Shown piece by piece: positions 24,652 to 31,694 of a DNA stretch of 32,830 bases. Position numbers and translations under genes: made by a program. The notes below the pieces were generated by a model. The model was not told where the DNA came from. It made no database searches and saw only the letters and a program-made list of their open reading frames with translations. Source of the stretch: Acidimicrobiales bacterium (GTDB lineage Bacteria > Actinomycetota > Acidimicrobiia > Acidimicrobiales > VFJN01); contig JAUXRW010000059.1 of the NCBI GenBank assembly GCA_030681555.1, positions 1-32,830 on the forward strand. Reading direction: 5' to 3'. Every line of letters starts with the position of its first letter. Within the stretch, counting starts at the first letter, position 1.

Positions 24652-25430
24652 CAGGACCCCCAGCTCTTCTTGCGGCGGTAGGTCTTCACGTCGCGGAACG
24701 ACCGGCGCCCCGCCTCCCCCATGCCCAGGTAGAACTCGCGGATGTCCTTGTCGTCGAGCAGCTCCTGGCCCGGACCGTCCTTCACGATCCGGCCGTGCTC
24801 CAACACGTAGCCCTCGTCTGCGATGGACAACGCCATCGTGGCGTTCTGCTCGACCAGCAGGACGCTGGTGCCCTGGTCGTTGACCTGCACGATGATGTTG
24901 CGGATCTGCTCGACCACGAGGGGCGCCAGACCGAGGGAGGGCTCGTCGAGCAGCAGGATCCTCGGCTCGGCCATGAGCGCCCGGCCGATGGCGAGCATCT
25001 GCTGCTCACCTCCGGAGAGGTACCCGGCCGTGTCCTTGCGGCGGTTCTGCAGGATCGGGAACAGGTCCATCACCCGGTCGTAACTGGCGGTGACGCCCGC
25101 CTTGTCGCTGCGGGTGTACGCACCGGCGCGGAGGTTCTCGTCCACGCTGAGCTCGGCGAAGATGCGCCGCCCCTCCATCACCTGTGATACGCCCGACCGC
25201 ACGATGGCCGACGGCTCGCAGCGCGTGATGTCGTGGCCCTCGAGCTCGACCGAACCCTTCGTCACGCGACCGCGGTGGAGGTCGAGCAGGCCCGTCACCG
25301 CGCGGAGGAGCGTGGTCTTGCCAGCGCCGTTGGCGCCCAGGAGGGCGACGATCCGACCGGTGGGCACGCGCAGGCTGACCCCTCGGAGCACGAGGACGAC
25401 GTCGTTGTAGACGACCTCCAGGTTCGACAC
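24651..25430 (-). CDS. livF: branched-chain amino acid-type ABC transporter ATP-binding protein (LivF)
   Basis: A 259-residue ATPase, first gene of the operon. Walker A is GANGAGKT (32-39), the signature is YLSGGEQQML, Walker B is RILLLDEPSLGLAP, and the switch region is LLVEQNA. The C-terminal tail (AGRRSFRDVKTYRRKKSWGS) is longer and more basic than in E. coli LivF. The start is uncertain. GTG 25430 fits the domain boundary but lacks a Shine-Dalgarno sequence. An AGGGGGG sits about 45 bases further upstream, before an in-frame CTG at 25472, which would add 14 residues. Confidence 0.92.
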   Translation of the reverse strand: MSNLEVVYNDVVLVLRGVSLRVPTGRIVALLGANGAGKTTLLRAVTGLLDLHRGRVTKGSVELEGHDITRCEPSAIVRSGVSQVMEGRRIFAELSVDENLRAGAYTRSDKAGVTASYDRVMDLFPILQNRRKDTAGYLSGGEQQMLAIGRALMAEPRILLLDEPSLGLAPLVVEQIRNIIVQVNDQGTSVLLVEQNATMALSIADEGYVLEHGRIVKDGPGQELLDDKDIREFYLGMGEAGRRSFRDVKTYRRKKSWGS

Positions 25431-25829
25431 CGCGAGCGCGGTGTCGGTGCGTGCACCAGCTGTCGTGGCCAGCGTCGATCCCCCCTGTGTCCAGTGTCAC
25501 AGCGCCTGGCGACATCATGACCGAATCTGTCCCAGCGCGCCGCGCGCGGTCCGACTCGACCGATACGACCTCGGGTGGGCGGTTCGGGCGTGCGCCAGCT
25601 CGTCGTCCTTCACCGCGACCTCCGTTCGATGCAGGATTCCCGACGGACCGGCGGTAGGGTGCCCCGACGTCGGCAGCCGCTGACGGGCCGTGTCGAGCTG
25701 TGGCTTGAGACTGCCACCCTTGGAGCAGTGGACGAGATCCCTGCGCTCGACACGATGCGGCCACGGGCCGTCCCTCGCGTGGAGTGCTCGCGTGCGCCGC
25801 TCCGCTCGATGCAGGAGACCCCCCCGAAC
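25431..25829. other. 399-base divergent intergenic region, livF operon / DEAD-box helicase
   Basis: No convincing gene is present, although the helicase frame stays open upstream to 25575. Near the livF side there is an imperfect palindrome at 25485-25502 (CTGTG...CACAG, six of nine pairs). Towards the helicase there is a TAGGGT -10 candidate at 25655-25660, then two small stems in the presumed leader: GTGGC/GCCAC at 25700-25717 and CCACG/CGTGG at 25761-25782. A TGTCACA at 25495 has no CGTC partner. Confidence 0.5.
25485..25502. promoter_or_regulatory. imperfect palindrome upstream of livF operon
   Basis: CTGTG and CACAG flank eight bases, with one more matching pair inside. It lies 55-72 bases upstream of the livF GTG, a reasonable operator position. 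No regulator gene is adjacent, so the binding protein is unknown. Confidence 0.25.
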
Positions 25830-27329
25830 ATGTCCCCCACCTTCGCCGATCTCGGCGTGCCCGCCGCTCTGTGCCAGCGTCTCGACGATCTCGGGATCGT
25901 CGAGCCCTTCCCGGTCCAGGCAGCCACGCTGCCCGACGCCCTCGCCGGCCGCGACGTCTGCGGCAAGGCGCCCACCGGTTCTGGCAAGACCATCGCCTTC
26001 GGCCTCCCGCTCCTCGCCCGGGTGGGCAAGGCCCGCCCCAAGCGGCCCCGCGCCCTCGTGCTCGTGCCCACCCGCGAGCTGGCCTCGCAGGTGGAGGAGC
26101 AGCTCACGCAGCTGAGCATCGGCAGCGGCACCACCGTCCTCGCCGTCTACGGCGGCGCCGGGATGCAGAAGCAGATGCAGGCGCTCGGCCGGGGCGTCGA
26201 GGTCATCGTCGCCACCCCGGGTCGGCTCAAGGATCTCCTCGAGCGAGGCTCGCTCCGCCTCGACGAGGTGGAGATCGTCGTGGTCGACGAGGCCGACCGG
26301 ATGGCGGACATGGGCTTCCTGCCCGAGGTGCGCCGCCTGCTCGACATGGTGCGCTCCGACCGGCAAACGCTGCTGTTCTCGGCCACGCTCGACGGCGACG
26401 TCGACATCCTCGTTCGCAACTACCAGAAGAACCCGGCCAAGCACGAAGCCCAGTCGATGGAGGAGCAGGGCGAGGTCACGCACCGCTTCTGGAGCGTCTC
26501 CCACGCCGACCGCATCCAGGTCGCGGCATCCATCGTCGAGCGGTCGTGGCCGGCCATCGTCTTCAGTCGCACCCGGCACGGCGCCGAGCGCCTGTCGAAG
26601 CAGCTGAACAAGGCGGGCATCCGTTCCGAGGCCATCCACGGCGACCGCAGCCAGTCGCAGCGGGAGCGAGCCCTCGCCCAGTTCGGCCGTGGCCAGGTGA
26701 CGGTGCTGGTCGCCACGGACGTGGCCGCGCGCGGCATCCACGTCGACGGCGTCGCCTGCGTGCTGCAGTTCGACCCGCCGGCCACCGACAAGGACTACGT
26801 CCACCGCGCCGGGCGCACCGGCCGGGCTGGCGCCGCCGGCACGGTCATCACGCTCGTCGCCCCCGAGAAGGAGAAGGACGTCCGCAAGATGCAGCGCGAG
26901 CTGCGTCGCCGGGAGCCCATCGAGGTGGCCACGGTCGCCACCGCGGCCGACGTGCTGGCCGCCACCCCACCCAAGCCGATGGCCCGGGACGACGACCTCG
27001 ACGGCGTGTCCCGCCGGGAGCGGGCGCGCGCCGAGAGGCCCGACCGCCCCACCGGCCCGCGGCCCAGCCGCCAGCCCCATCGCAAGGGCGGTGCGGAGAC
27101 GCGGGCGAAGGGCGACGGTCGGGGGCGGCCCTCGGAGGCCGGCGCCGGCGGGGCCGGGGCTCGTGGTGGCCAGGCCCGCACGGACGGACAAGCTCGCAAC
27201 GGTCAGGGGCGTGCTGGTGCACCCGCACGCTCCGGTCGCCCTGGCGCAAAGCCCGGCCGACGACCCGCTGGTGCTGGATCGGCCCGTCCGGGCCGCCCCG
27301 CCGGCGGCAACGCACGCCGGGCCCGCTGA
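25830..27329 (+). CDS. DEAD-box ATP-dependent RNA helicase
   Basis: A 499-residue RNA helicase. The Q motif (Phe5, Gln30) precedes Walker A APTGSGKT (47-54). PTRELA, TPGR, DEAD (153-156), SAT, VATDVAARGIHVDG and HRAGRTGR (325-332) follow in the usual order, so both RecA domains are complete. Residues from about 385 form a basic, Arg/Gly/Pro/Ala-rich tail, as in actinobacterial RhlE-like helicases, that likely binds RNA. Role: remodelling of structured RNA or ribosome assembly, often cold-induced. ATG 25830 puts the Q motif at the usual distance; ATG 25809 is an alternative with poorer context. A leader of up to about 165 bases would suit post-transcriptional control. Confidence 0.94.
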   Translation: MSPTFADLGVPAALCQRLDDLGIVEPFPVQAATLPDALAGRDVCGKAPTGSGKTIAFGLPLLARVGKARPKRPRALVLVPTRELASQVEEQLTQLSIGSGTTVLAVYGGAGMQKQMQALGRGVEVIVATPGRLKDLLERGSLRLDEVEIVVVDEADRMADMGFLPEVRRLLDMVRSDRQTLLFSATLDGDVDILVRNYQKNPAKHEAQSMEEQGEVTHRFWSVSHADRIQVAASIVERSWPAIVFSRTRHGAERLSKQLNKAGIRSEAIHGDRSQSQRERALAQFGRGQVTVLVATDVAARGIHVDGVACVLQFDPPATDKDYVHRAGRTGRAGAAGTVITLVAPEKEKDVRKMQRELRRREPIEVATVATAADVLAATPPKPMARDDDLDGVSRRERARAERPDRPTGPRPSRQPHRKGGAETRAKGDGRGRPSEAGAGGAGARGGQARTDGQARNGQGRAGAPARSGRPGAKPGRRPAGAGSARPGRPAGGNARRAR

Positions 27330-27345
27330 CCAAGCGGCAACGCAG

Positions 27346-28863
27346 TCAGGGCGTCCCGAGGCGGAGGGCCCGGACGGTGTCGATGAGGTCGGCGTCGTCA
27401 GGGTCCTTGTCCGGGCGATACCCCTTCACCCGCGCGAAGCGCAGCGCAACGCCACCCGGGTACCGCGTGCTCGTCTGCACGCCGTCCAACGCGATCTCGA
27501 CGACGAGTTCGGGGCGGACGTGCACGACGATGCCCTCCCGCGCCACCTCCCGTTCGAGGAGGGCCTCGGTCTGCCAGGCGAGAAGCGCGTCGGTGAGGCC
27601 CTTGAAGGTCTTGCCCACCATGACGAAGCCGCCGTCGGGAGCGCGCGCCCCGAGATGCAGGTTCGACAGCCATCCCTGCCGGCGCCCGTGGCCCCACTCC
27701 GCGGCCAGCACGACGAGGTCGAGTGTGCGGACGGGCTTCACCTTCCGCCACGAACCCCCTCGACGACCGGCGTCGTACGGTGAGCCGAGCGCCTTCACCA
27801 TCACGCCCTCGTGGCCGTGGGCGAGCGCGTCCGCCAGCATGGCCTCCGCCTCCGCAGGCTCCTCGGCGTAGACGCGCGGCACGGCCAGCTCGCCGACGAG
27901 GCCGTCGAGCCGATGGTGCCGAGTGGTCAGCGGCTCGTCGATGAGGTCGTCACCGTCGAGGTGCAGCACGTCGAAGAAGCGGACGAGCAGCGCGTCGCCA
28001 CCCGCCGCGGGATCGTCTCGCCCGAAGGCGGACATCGTGTCCTGGAAGGCCTTCGGCGTCGCGTCCTCGGCCAGCCACAGGATCTCTCCGTCGAGGACGA
28101 ACGTCTCGGCCGGCGCCGCGAGGGCCAGCGCGACGATGCCCGGCAGCCGGTGGGTGACGTCGTTGAGGTTGCGGGTGAAGATCCGCACCTCCGTGCCCGC
28201 CCGGTGCACCTGCACCCGTGCGCCGTCGAGCTTCCACTCCACCGACGCAGCGCCGGTGAGCGACAGGGCCTCGGTGACGTCGGTCGCGCCGGCCGCCAGC
28301 ATGGGCTGGATCGGGTTGAGCACGGCAAGGCGCACCGCCTCGAGGGCGGCCTCGCCGGGGCCGAGGGCCAGGCAGGCCGTCCGTCCGAGGTCGCCGGAGA
28401 GCATGGCGGCCCGACGCACGAGGCCGAGCGGGACGCCCGCGGCCTTCGCGACGGCATCGGTCATGATCCCGGCGAGCGCACCTTGGCGGAGGCCGCCGGT
28501 CAGCAGGTTGCGGACGAGCTCCGCCTCGGCCTCGGTGGCCCGTTCGAAGAGGGAGGTCAGCAGCGCCCGTCTGGCGGCCACGGAGCCCGACCCGCTGGTG
28601 ACGGCCAGCTCGGCGAGCGTGGCGTCGACCTCCAGCACCTCGAGGGAGGGCTCCAGCGCCGGGGTGACGTCGACCGCCACGGCGGTCCTCCAGCCGACGC
28701 CGATCCGGCCCTGGCGCGGCGCGCCGGTGAGGAAGCCGATCGTGGCCTCCACCTCGTCCGGCGCGAGCCGTCGGAGCAGGTGGACCAGCGCGGCGACCTT
28801 CGTCGTCCGCGAGCGCGTGGCGGCCACGGCGGCGGAGGTGGCGACGAGGTCGGCGAACAGCAC
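27346..28863 (-). CDS. ATP-dependent DNA ligase (LigB type)
   Basis: A 505-residue ATP-dependent ligase sealing DNA nicks. The N-terminal DNA-binding domain (1-185) starts with ATSAAVAATRSRTTKVA. The adenylated lysine is Lys211 in EWKLDGARVQ (motif I). Motif III is FVLDGEILW, with the neighbouring FFDVLHLDG. Motif IV is EGVMVKAL, motif V WRKVKP, and the C-terminal OB domain includes LALDG-like and RFARVKGYRPDKD segments. Architecture and length match mycobacterial LigB, an accessory ligase beside NAD-dependent LigA. GTG 28863 gives the family N-terminus (VLFADLV); the frame upstream to 28911 is not conserved. CACCAT lies 6 bases before the GTG, suggesting leaderless transcription. It converges on the helicase with 16 bases between. 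Confidence 0.94.
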   Translation of the reverse strand: MLFADLVATSAAVAATRSRTTKVAALVHLLRRLAPDEVEATIGFLTGAPRQGRIGVGWRTAVAVDVTPALEPSLEVLEVDATLAELAVTSGSGSVAARRALLTSLFERATEAEAELVRNLLTGGLRQGALAGIMTDAVAKAAGVPLGLVRRAAMLSGDLGRTACLALGPGEAALEAVRLAVLNPIQPMLAAGATDVTEALSLTGAASVEWKLDGARVQVHRAGTEVRIFTRNLNDVTHRLPGIVALALAAPAETFVLDGEILWLAEDATPKAFQDTMSAFGRDDPAAGGDALLVRFFDVLHLDGDDLIDEPLTTRHHRLDGLVGELAVPRVYAEEPAEAEAMLADALAHGHEGVMVKALGSPYDAGRRGGSWRKVKPVRTLDLVVLAAEWGHGRRQGWLSNLHLGARAPDGGFVMVGKTFKGLTDALLAWQTEALLEREVAREGIVVHVRPELVVEIALDGVQTSTRYPGGVALRFARVKGYRPDKDPDDADLIDTVRALRLGTP

Positions 28864-28965
28864 CCCGCCATGGTGCCAGCGTCGGCGGCGCGAGCCGGCA
28901 GACGCCACCACCGGACGCTGCGGGACGGATCTCGTCCGCCCTGTGAGGCGTTGCCGGGCCCGGCG

Positions 28966-29160
28966 CTACCGGTTGCCGCGGTGGTGACCAGATCGCGTGG
29001 GGCCGATCGGACCGGATGATGGCCGCCCCGGGGCGGGGGCGACGCGTCCGGGTGCAGCGCGGGGGGCGTGGGAGTCCGAGCTTCCCGCCTTGCCCTTGGA
29101 GCTGGACGGCGGCTGGGTGCCCTTGGGGGTGACCCGGCCGCCTCGCTTCTTCGCAGTCAT
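28966..29160 (-). CDS. small basic protein of unknown function
   Basis: A 64-residue, strongly basic, low-complexity protein: MTAKKRGGRVTPKGTQPPSS followed by Ser/Lys/Pro/Gly/His-rich sequence, with no hydrophobic helix. The KKRGGRVTPKGT start recalls the N-terminus of actinobacterial CrgA-like division proteins as I remember them, but the YTPP and membrane segments of those are missing. It may be a nucleic-acid-binding or intrinsically disordered peptide. It is supported as a real gene by a strong AGGAGG nine bases before ATG 29160, partly held in a hairpin. Its stop is 102 bases upstream of the ligase start on the same strand. Confidence 0.6.
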   Translation of the reverse strand: MTAKKRGGRVTPKGTQPPSSSKGKAGSSDSHAPRAAPGRVAPAPGRPSSGPIGPTRSGHHRGNR

Positions 29161-29165
29161 TGGGT

Positions 29166-29184
29166 GATCCTCCTCTCGAGGATC
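29166..29184 (-). promoter_or_regulatory. hairpin overlapping the Shine-Dalgarno of the small basic protein
   Basis: GATCCTC (29166-29172) and GAGGATC (29178-29184) are perfect inverted repeats around a five-base loop. On the minus strand the AGGAGG ribosome binding site (29169-29174) lies in the 3' arm and loop edge, so folding would hide four of its six bases. Confidence 0.5.
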
Positions 29185-29488
29185 CGACCAGGCCCCTGAT
29201 CCGGGACCCCGGGCCGGCACCGTGGACGGGCAGGGATGGCAGGGCGGGGCCACAGGCCATCGAAAGGGCACGCTCGTCACGTGCGGGCTCAGGGGCGCAT
29301 GGGATGACCCTACCGACGCGGGCCAGCCGGCAGGGGGGATTTACCGTCCGGTGAAGTTCGGCGGCGGCTCTCGAGGGACGCCCGAGGGCAGCCCTGCATC
29401 CTTCGAGGCCATCACCTCCCTGCCCCAAACCGGACCCGTGGGGTCACCTGCGCTGAGTGGCGTCGCGGAACACCACATTGACCTTGCG
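29185..29488. other. intergenic region without recognisable gene
   Basis: This stretch lies between the hairpin before the small basic protein and the operator-like repeats before the ribbon-helix-helix gene. Short open frames exist on both strands, but none has a ribosome binding site or recognisable protein. It must hold the divergent promoters; TTGACC at 29478-29483 is the only -35-like hexamer I see. Confidence 0.5.
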
Positions 29489-29508
29489 TGACGTCATAAA
29501 TGACGTCA
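29489..29508. promoter_or_regulatory. tandem TGACGTCA palindromes, candidate autoregulatory operator
   Basis: TGACGTCA at 29489-29496 and at 29501-29508 are each perfect 8-base palindromes, separated by TAAA, so their centres are 12 bases apart. They end 9 bases before the ATG of a ribbon-helix-helix protein. Such proteins bind short palindromes as cooperative dimers on repeated sites near their own promoters. Confidence 0.6.
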
Positions 29509-29517
29509 TAGTGAGGC

Positions 29518-29988
29518 ATGGACCTGACGCCGTACGTCGAGAGCCTTCGGGGAGACCTCGAGGCGGCGGCCGCAGCGGGCAGCGACGAGACGCGCGAGAC
29601 CGTCCGTCACCTGGCCGGCGCACTCGACGCGTCGGTGCGGCTGTGCTTGCTCGACGCGCTGTCGTCGATGGCGGCGGAGGTGACGGCGGCGACGGACCTG
29701 GCATCCGTGGAGATCCGGATGCACGGGCGGGAACCGCAGGTCGTCGTGACGCCCGTCGACGTCCCGTCGGCCGCCGCGCCAGAGCCCCCGGAGGACGACG
29801 AAGACGGCGCCACCGCCCGGGTGACGCTCCGACTGCCGGAGCCGCTCAAAAGCAAGGTCGACACCTGCGCGGCGGCCGCCAACCTCTCCGTCAACGCGTG
29901 GCTCGTCCGCGCCGTCGCCGGGGCCGTGCGACCCGCCGCCGCCTCCCCCCTCCGAGGCCGCCGGATCACCGGCTACGCCCGCAGCTGA
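29518..29988 (+). CDS. ribbon-helix-helix (HicB/Arc-like) DNA-binding protein
   Basis: A 156-residue protein in two parts. Residues 1-80 are a helical/beta domain I do not recognise, resembling the N-terminal region of HicB-family antitoxin annotations in actinobacteria. An acidic linker (EPPEDDEDG) leads to a C-terminal ribbon-helix-helix at about 100-138: strand ARVTLRLPEPL, helix A KSKVDTCAAAANL, helix B SVNAWLVRAVAGAV. No toxin gene is adjacent. The next gene, 15 bases on, encodes a DUF4097 protein, a pairing I recall from other actinobacteria. It probably represses its own operon through the twin TGACGTCA sites. GTGAGG gives a close, weak ribosome site. Confidence 0.8.
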   Translation: MDLTPYVESLRGDLEAAAAAGSDETRETVRHLAGALDASVRLCLLDALSSMAAEVTAATDLASVEIRMHGREPQVVVTPVDVPSAAAPEPPEDDEDGATARVTLRLPEPLKSKVDTCAAAANLSVNAWLVRAVAGAVRPAAASPLRGRRITGYARS

Positions 29989-30003
29989 ACGAACCGAGGA
30001 ACC

Positions 30004-30801
30004 ATGCCCACCGCCACCCACCGCTTCGCCACCCCGGAGCCGATCACCCTCCGCCTGCGCAACCACGCGGGCTCCGTCGAGATCCTCGCCAGCGAGACCG
30101 ACGAGACCGTCGTCGAGGTCACGGGCCACCCCGACGAACCGGCCACCGTCGAGCTGTCCGCCGACAGCCGCACCCTCGTCGTGGAGCCCGAACGGGGGCG
30201 CCGCATCCACCGGCACCGGCTCGACATGGTCGTCCGCCTGCCGGCCGGCTCACTCGTGCACGCGCACACCGCTGCTGCGTCGGTGGAGGTGCGGGGCCGG
30301 ATCGCCGAGTTCGACGCAGCCACGGCCAGCGGCCGGGTGTCGGCCGAGGAGGTCGCCGGCCGAGCCGAGGTGTCGACCGCAAGCGGGTCGGTCCGGTTCG
30401 GACGGGTCGGCGGGTCGGCGTCATTCCAGAGCGCCTCGGGATCCCTCGAGGTCGAGCACGTCGGGCAGGCCTGCACGGCGCGCACGGCGTCGGGATCGGT
30501 GCAGATCGGCTTGGCGGACGGCGACGTCGCCGCCACCACCGTGTCCGGCACCGTGGCCGTGCGGGAGGTGCACCGCGGGATCGTCGACGTGAGCTCCACG
30601 TCGGGCCGGGTCGACGTGGGCGTGCGGCGCGGCACGCTGGTGTGGCTCGACGTCTCCAGCGTCGCCGGGCGCACCCGCTCCGACCTTGCGCCGGAGGACG
30701 GCGCCGGAGGGGGCGCGGGATCGACGCTCTCGCTGCGGGCGCACTCCGTGAGCGGCGCCGTCACCGTGAGCCCCACGGGCGCCGCCCCCATCGCCCTCTG
30801 A
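30004..30801 (+). CDS. DUF4097 family beta-strand repeat protein
   Basis: A 265-residue protein with no signal peptide or membrane helix. An N-terminal strand-rich section (ITLRLRNHAGSVEILAS) leads to about six repeats of 18-20 residues containing TASG or a variant: TASGRVSAEEVAG, STASGSVRFGRVGG, QSASGSLEVEHVG, RTASGSVQIGLADG, TTVSGTVAVREV, SSTSGRVDVG. This is the beta-solenoid pattern of DUF4097/adhesin-like proteins. Function unknown; being cytoplasmic and paired with a DNA-binding protein, it may be a sensor or scaffold rather than an adhesin. ATG 30004 has GAGGA upstream. Confidence 0.88.
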   Translation: MPTATHRFATPEPITLRLRNHAGSVEILASETDETVVEVTGHPDEPATVELSADSRTLVVEPERGRRIHRHRLDMVVRLPAGSLVHAHTAAASVEVRGRIAEFDAATASGRVSAEEVAGRAEVSTASGSVRFGRVGGSASFQSASGSLEVEHVGQACTARTASGSVQIGLADGDVAATTVSGTVAVREVHRGIVDVSSTSGRVDVGVRRGTLVWLDVSSVAGRTRSDLAPEDGAGGGAGSTLSLRAHSVSGAVTVSPTGAAPIAL

Positions 30802-30841
30802 CGAGCGGCAGGACGCGGCCCCGCGTGGGCCATGCCGACAT

Positions 30842-30975
30842 CGACGGGTCACCAGCTTCGGAGCGACGTCCACGAGGGCTTCACCCTTCGGCGATCTCGT
30901 CGATGAGCTGCCGGCGAAGCCGGTCGCCGGCGCCGGGGTCGGGGGCACCCCAGAGGACGTAGACGGCTTCTCCAC
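30842..30975 (-). pseudogene. truncated, frameshifted gene remnant (EthD-like N-terminus?)
   Basis: GTG 30975 lies two bases after the stop of the PAQR gene and reads VEK. Shifting frame by one base then gives AVYVLWGAPDPGAGDRLRRQ and LIDEIAEG to a stop at 30881-30883. A second shift gives EALVDVAPKLV. Joined, the three pieces look like the start of an EthD-domain type protein. This is from memory of the family, without a search. The rest would run into the intact DUF4097 gene, so the remnant is about 45 codons. A random coincidence of frames cannot be excluded. Confidence 0.35.
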
Positions 30976-30977
30976 GC

Positions 30978-31652
30978 TCAGGTGGCGACGGGGTTGTCCA
31001 CCGCCGATGCGATCGCGACGAAGTGGCACACCACCGCAGCGACCACGAGAACGTGCCAGACCTCGTGGTAACCGAAGACGCGGGGGAAGGGGTCGGGCCA
31101 GTTGGTGGCGAGGAAGGTCGCGCCCACGGTGAACAGCAGTCCGCCGATGGCGATCAGCGCGAGCTCCGCGCCGGACAGGTTGCGAACCAGCTGGGGTGCG
31201 GCGATCAGGGCCGCCCAGCCGAGGGCGATGTAGAGCGAGCCCCGGGCGATGCGGCTTCGGCGCCCACCGGTGAAGGCCAGCACTGCCCCGAGCACGGCCC
31301 CCGCCCAGGCGAGGACCAGCATCAGCGGAGCCACCCAGCCCTGCATCGCGACGAGGCACAGGGGCGTGTAGCTGCCGGCGATCATCACGAAGATCGTCGC
31401 GTGGTCGAGCTTCTGCATCCGGCTGCGGGCCGCCTGCGACCAGCGGCCGCGGTGGTATGAACCGCTGACCCCGAACAGCGCGACGAGGGCGACGGCGTAG
31501 ACGGCGGCACCCACCCGGCCCTCAGTGGTGTCGGCGAGGGCGACCACGGCGACGCCGGCCGGGACGGCCAGGAAGAAGCACACGAGGTGGAGCCAGCCGC
31601 GGAGCAGCGGCTTCGCGAACAGCTCGGCGACGACACGGGTCGGCTCGGTCAT
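30978..31652 (-). CDS. hemolysin III / PAQR family membrane protein
   Basis: A 224-residue, seven-helix membrane protein of the PAQR/hemolysin III family. Conserved metal-site residues are visible: SGSYHRGRW after the second helix, LDHATIFVMIAGSYTP in the next, and FGYHEVWHVLVVAAVVCHF near the C-terminus, which supplies His-x3-His. Bacterial members are of uncertain function; membrane-fluidity sensing and hydrolase activity have been proposed. The ATG at 31652 has no Shine-Dalgarno sequence; TAGCCT nine bases upstream suggests a near-leaderless transcript. It is divergent from azlC across only 42 bases. Confidence 0.9.
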   Translation of the reverse strand: MTEPTRVVAELFAKPLLRGWLHLVCFFLAVPAGVAVVALADTTEGRVGAAVYAVALVALFGVSGSYHRGRWSQAARSRMQKLDHATIFVMIAGSYTPLCLVAMQGWVAPLMLVLAWAGAVLGAVLAFTGGRRSRIARGSLYIALGWAALIAAPQLVRNLSGAELALIAIGGLLFTVGATFLATNWPDPFPRVFGYHEVWHVLVVAAVVCHFVAIASAVDNPVAT

Positions 31653-31694
31653 ATCGGGATCAGGCTACGCGGCGGCGCGCGGCATGATGCTGCG
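31653..31694. promoter_or_regulatory. compact 42-base divergent promoter region
   Basis: On the minus strand TAGCCT (31667-31662) lies 9 bases before the PAQR ATG. On the plus strand CATGAT (31683-31688) lies 6 bases before the azlC GTG. Neither gene has a Shine-Dalgarno sequence. Their -35 regions would have to overlap each other's transcript starts. Confidence 0.35.

Noticed and set aside
25495-25501. A second TGTCACA, upstream of the helicase, as another ECF41 promoter
   Set aside because: No CGTC follows at 15-17 bases, so only half the motif is present.
25575-25829. An N-terminal extension of the helicase of up to 85 residues
   Set aside because: The extension has no family resemblance, contains irregular composition, and the Q motif falls at the normal distance from ATG 25830.
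29518-30801. The ribbon-helix-helix gene as half of a toxin-antitoxin system
   Set aside because: The neighbour is a DUF4097 beta-repeat protein, and no small RNase or HicA-like toxin gene is adjacent on either side.
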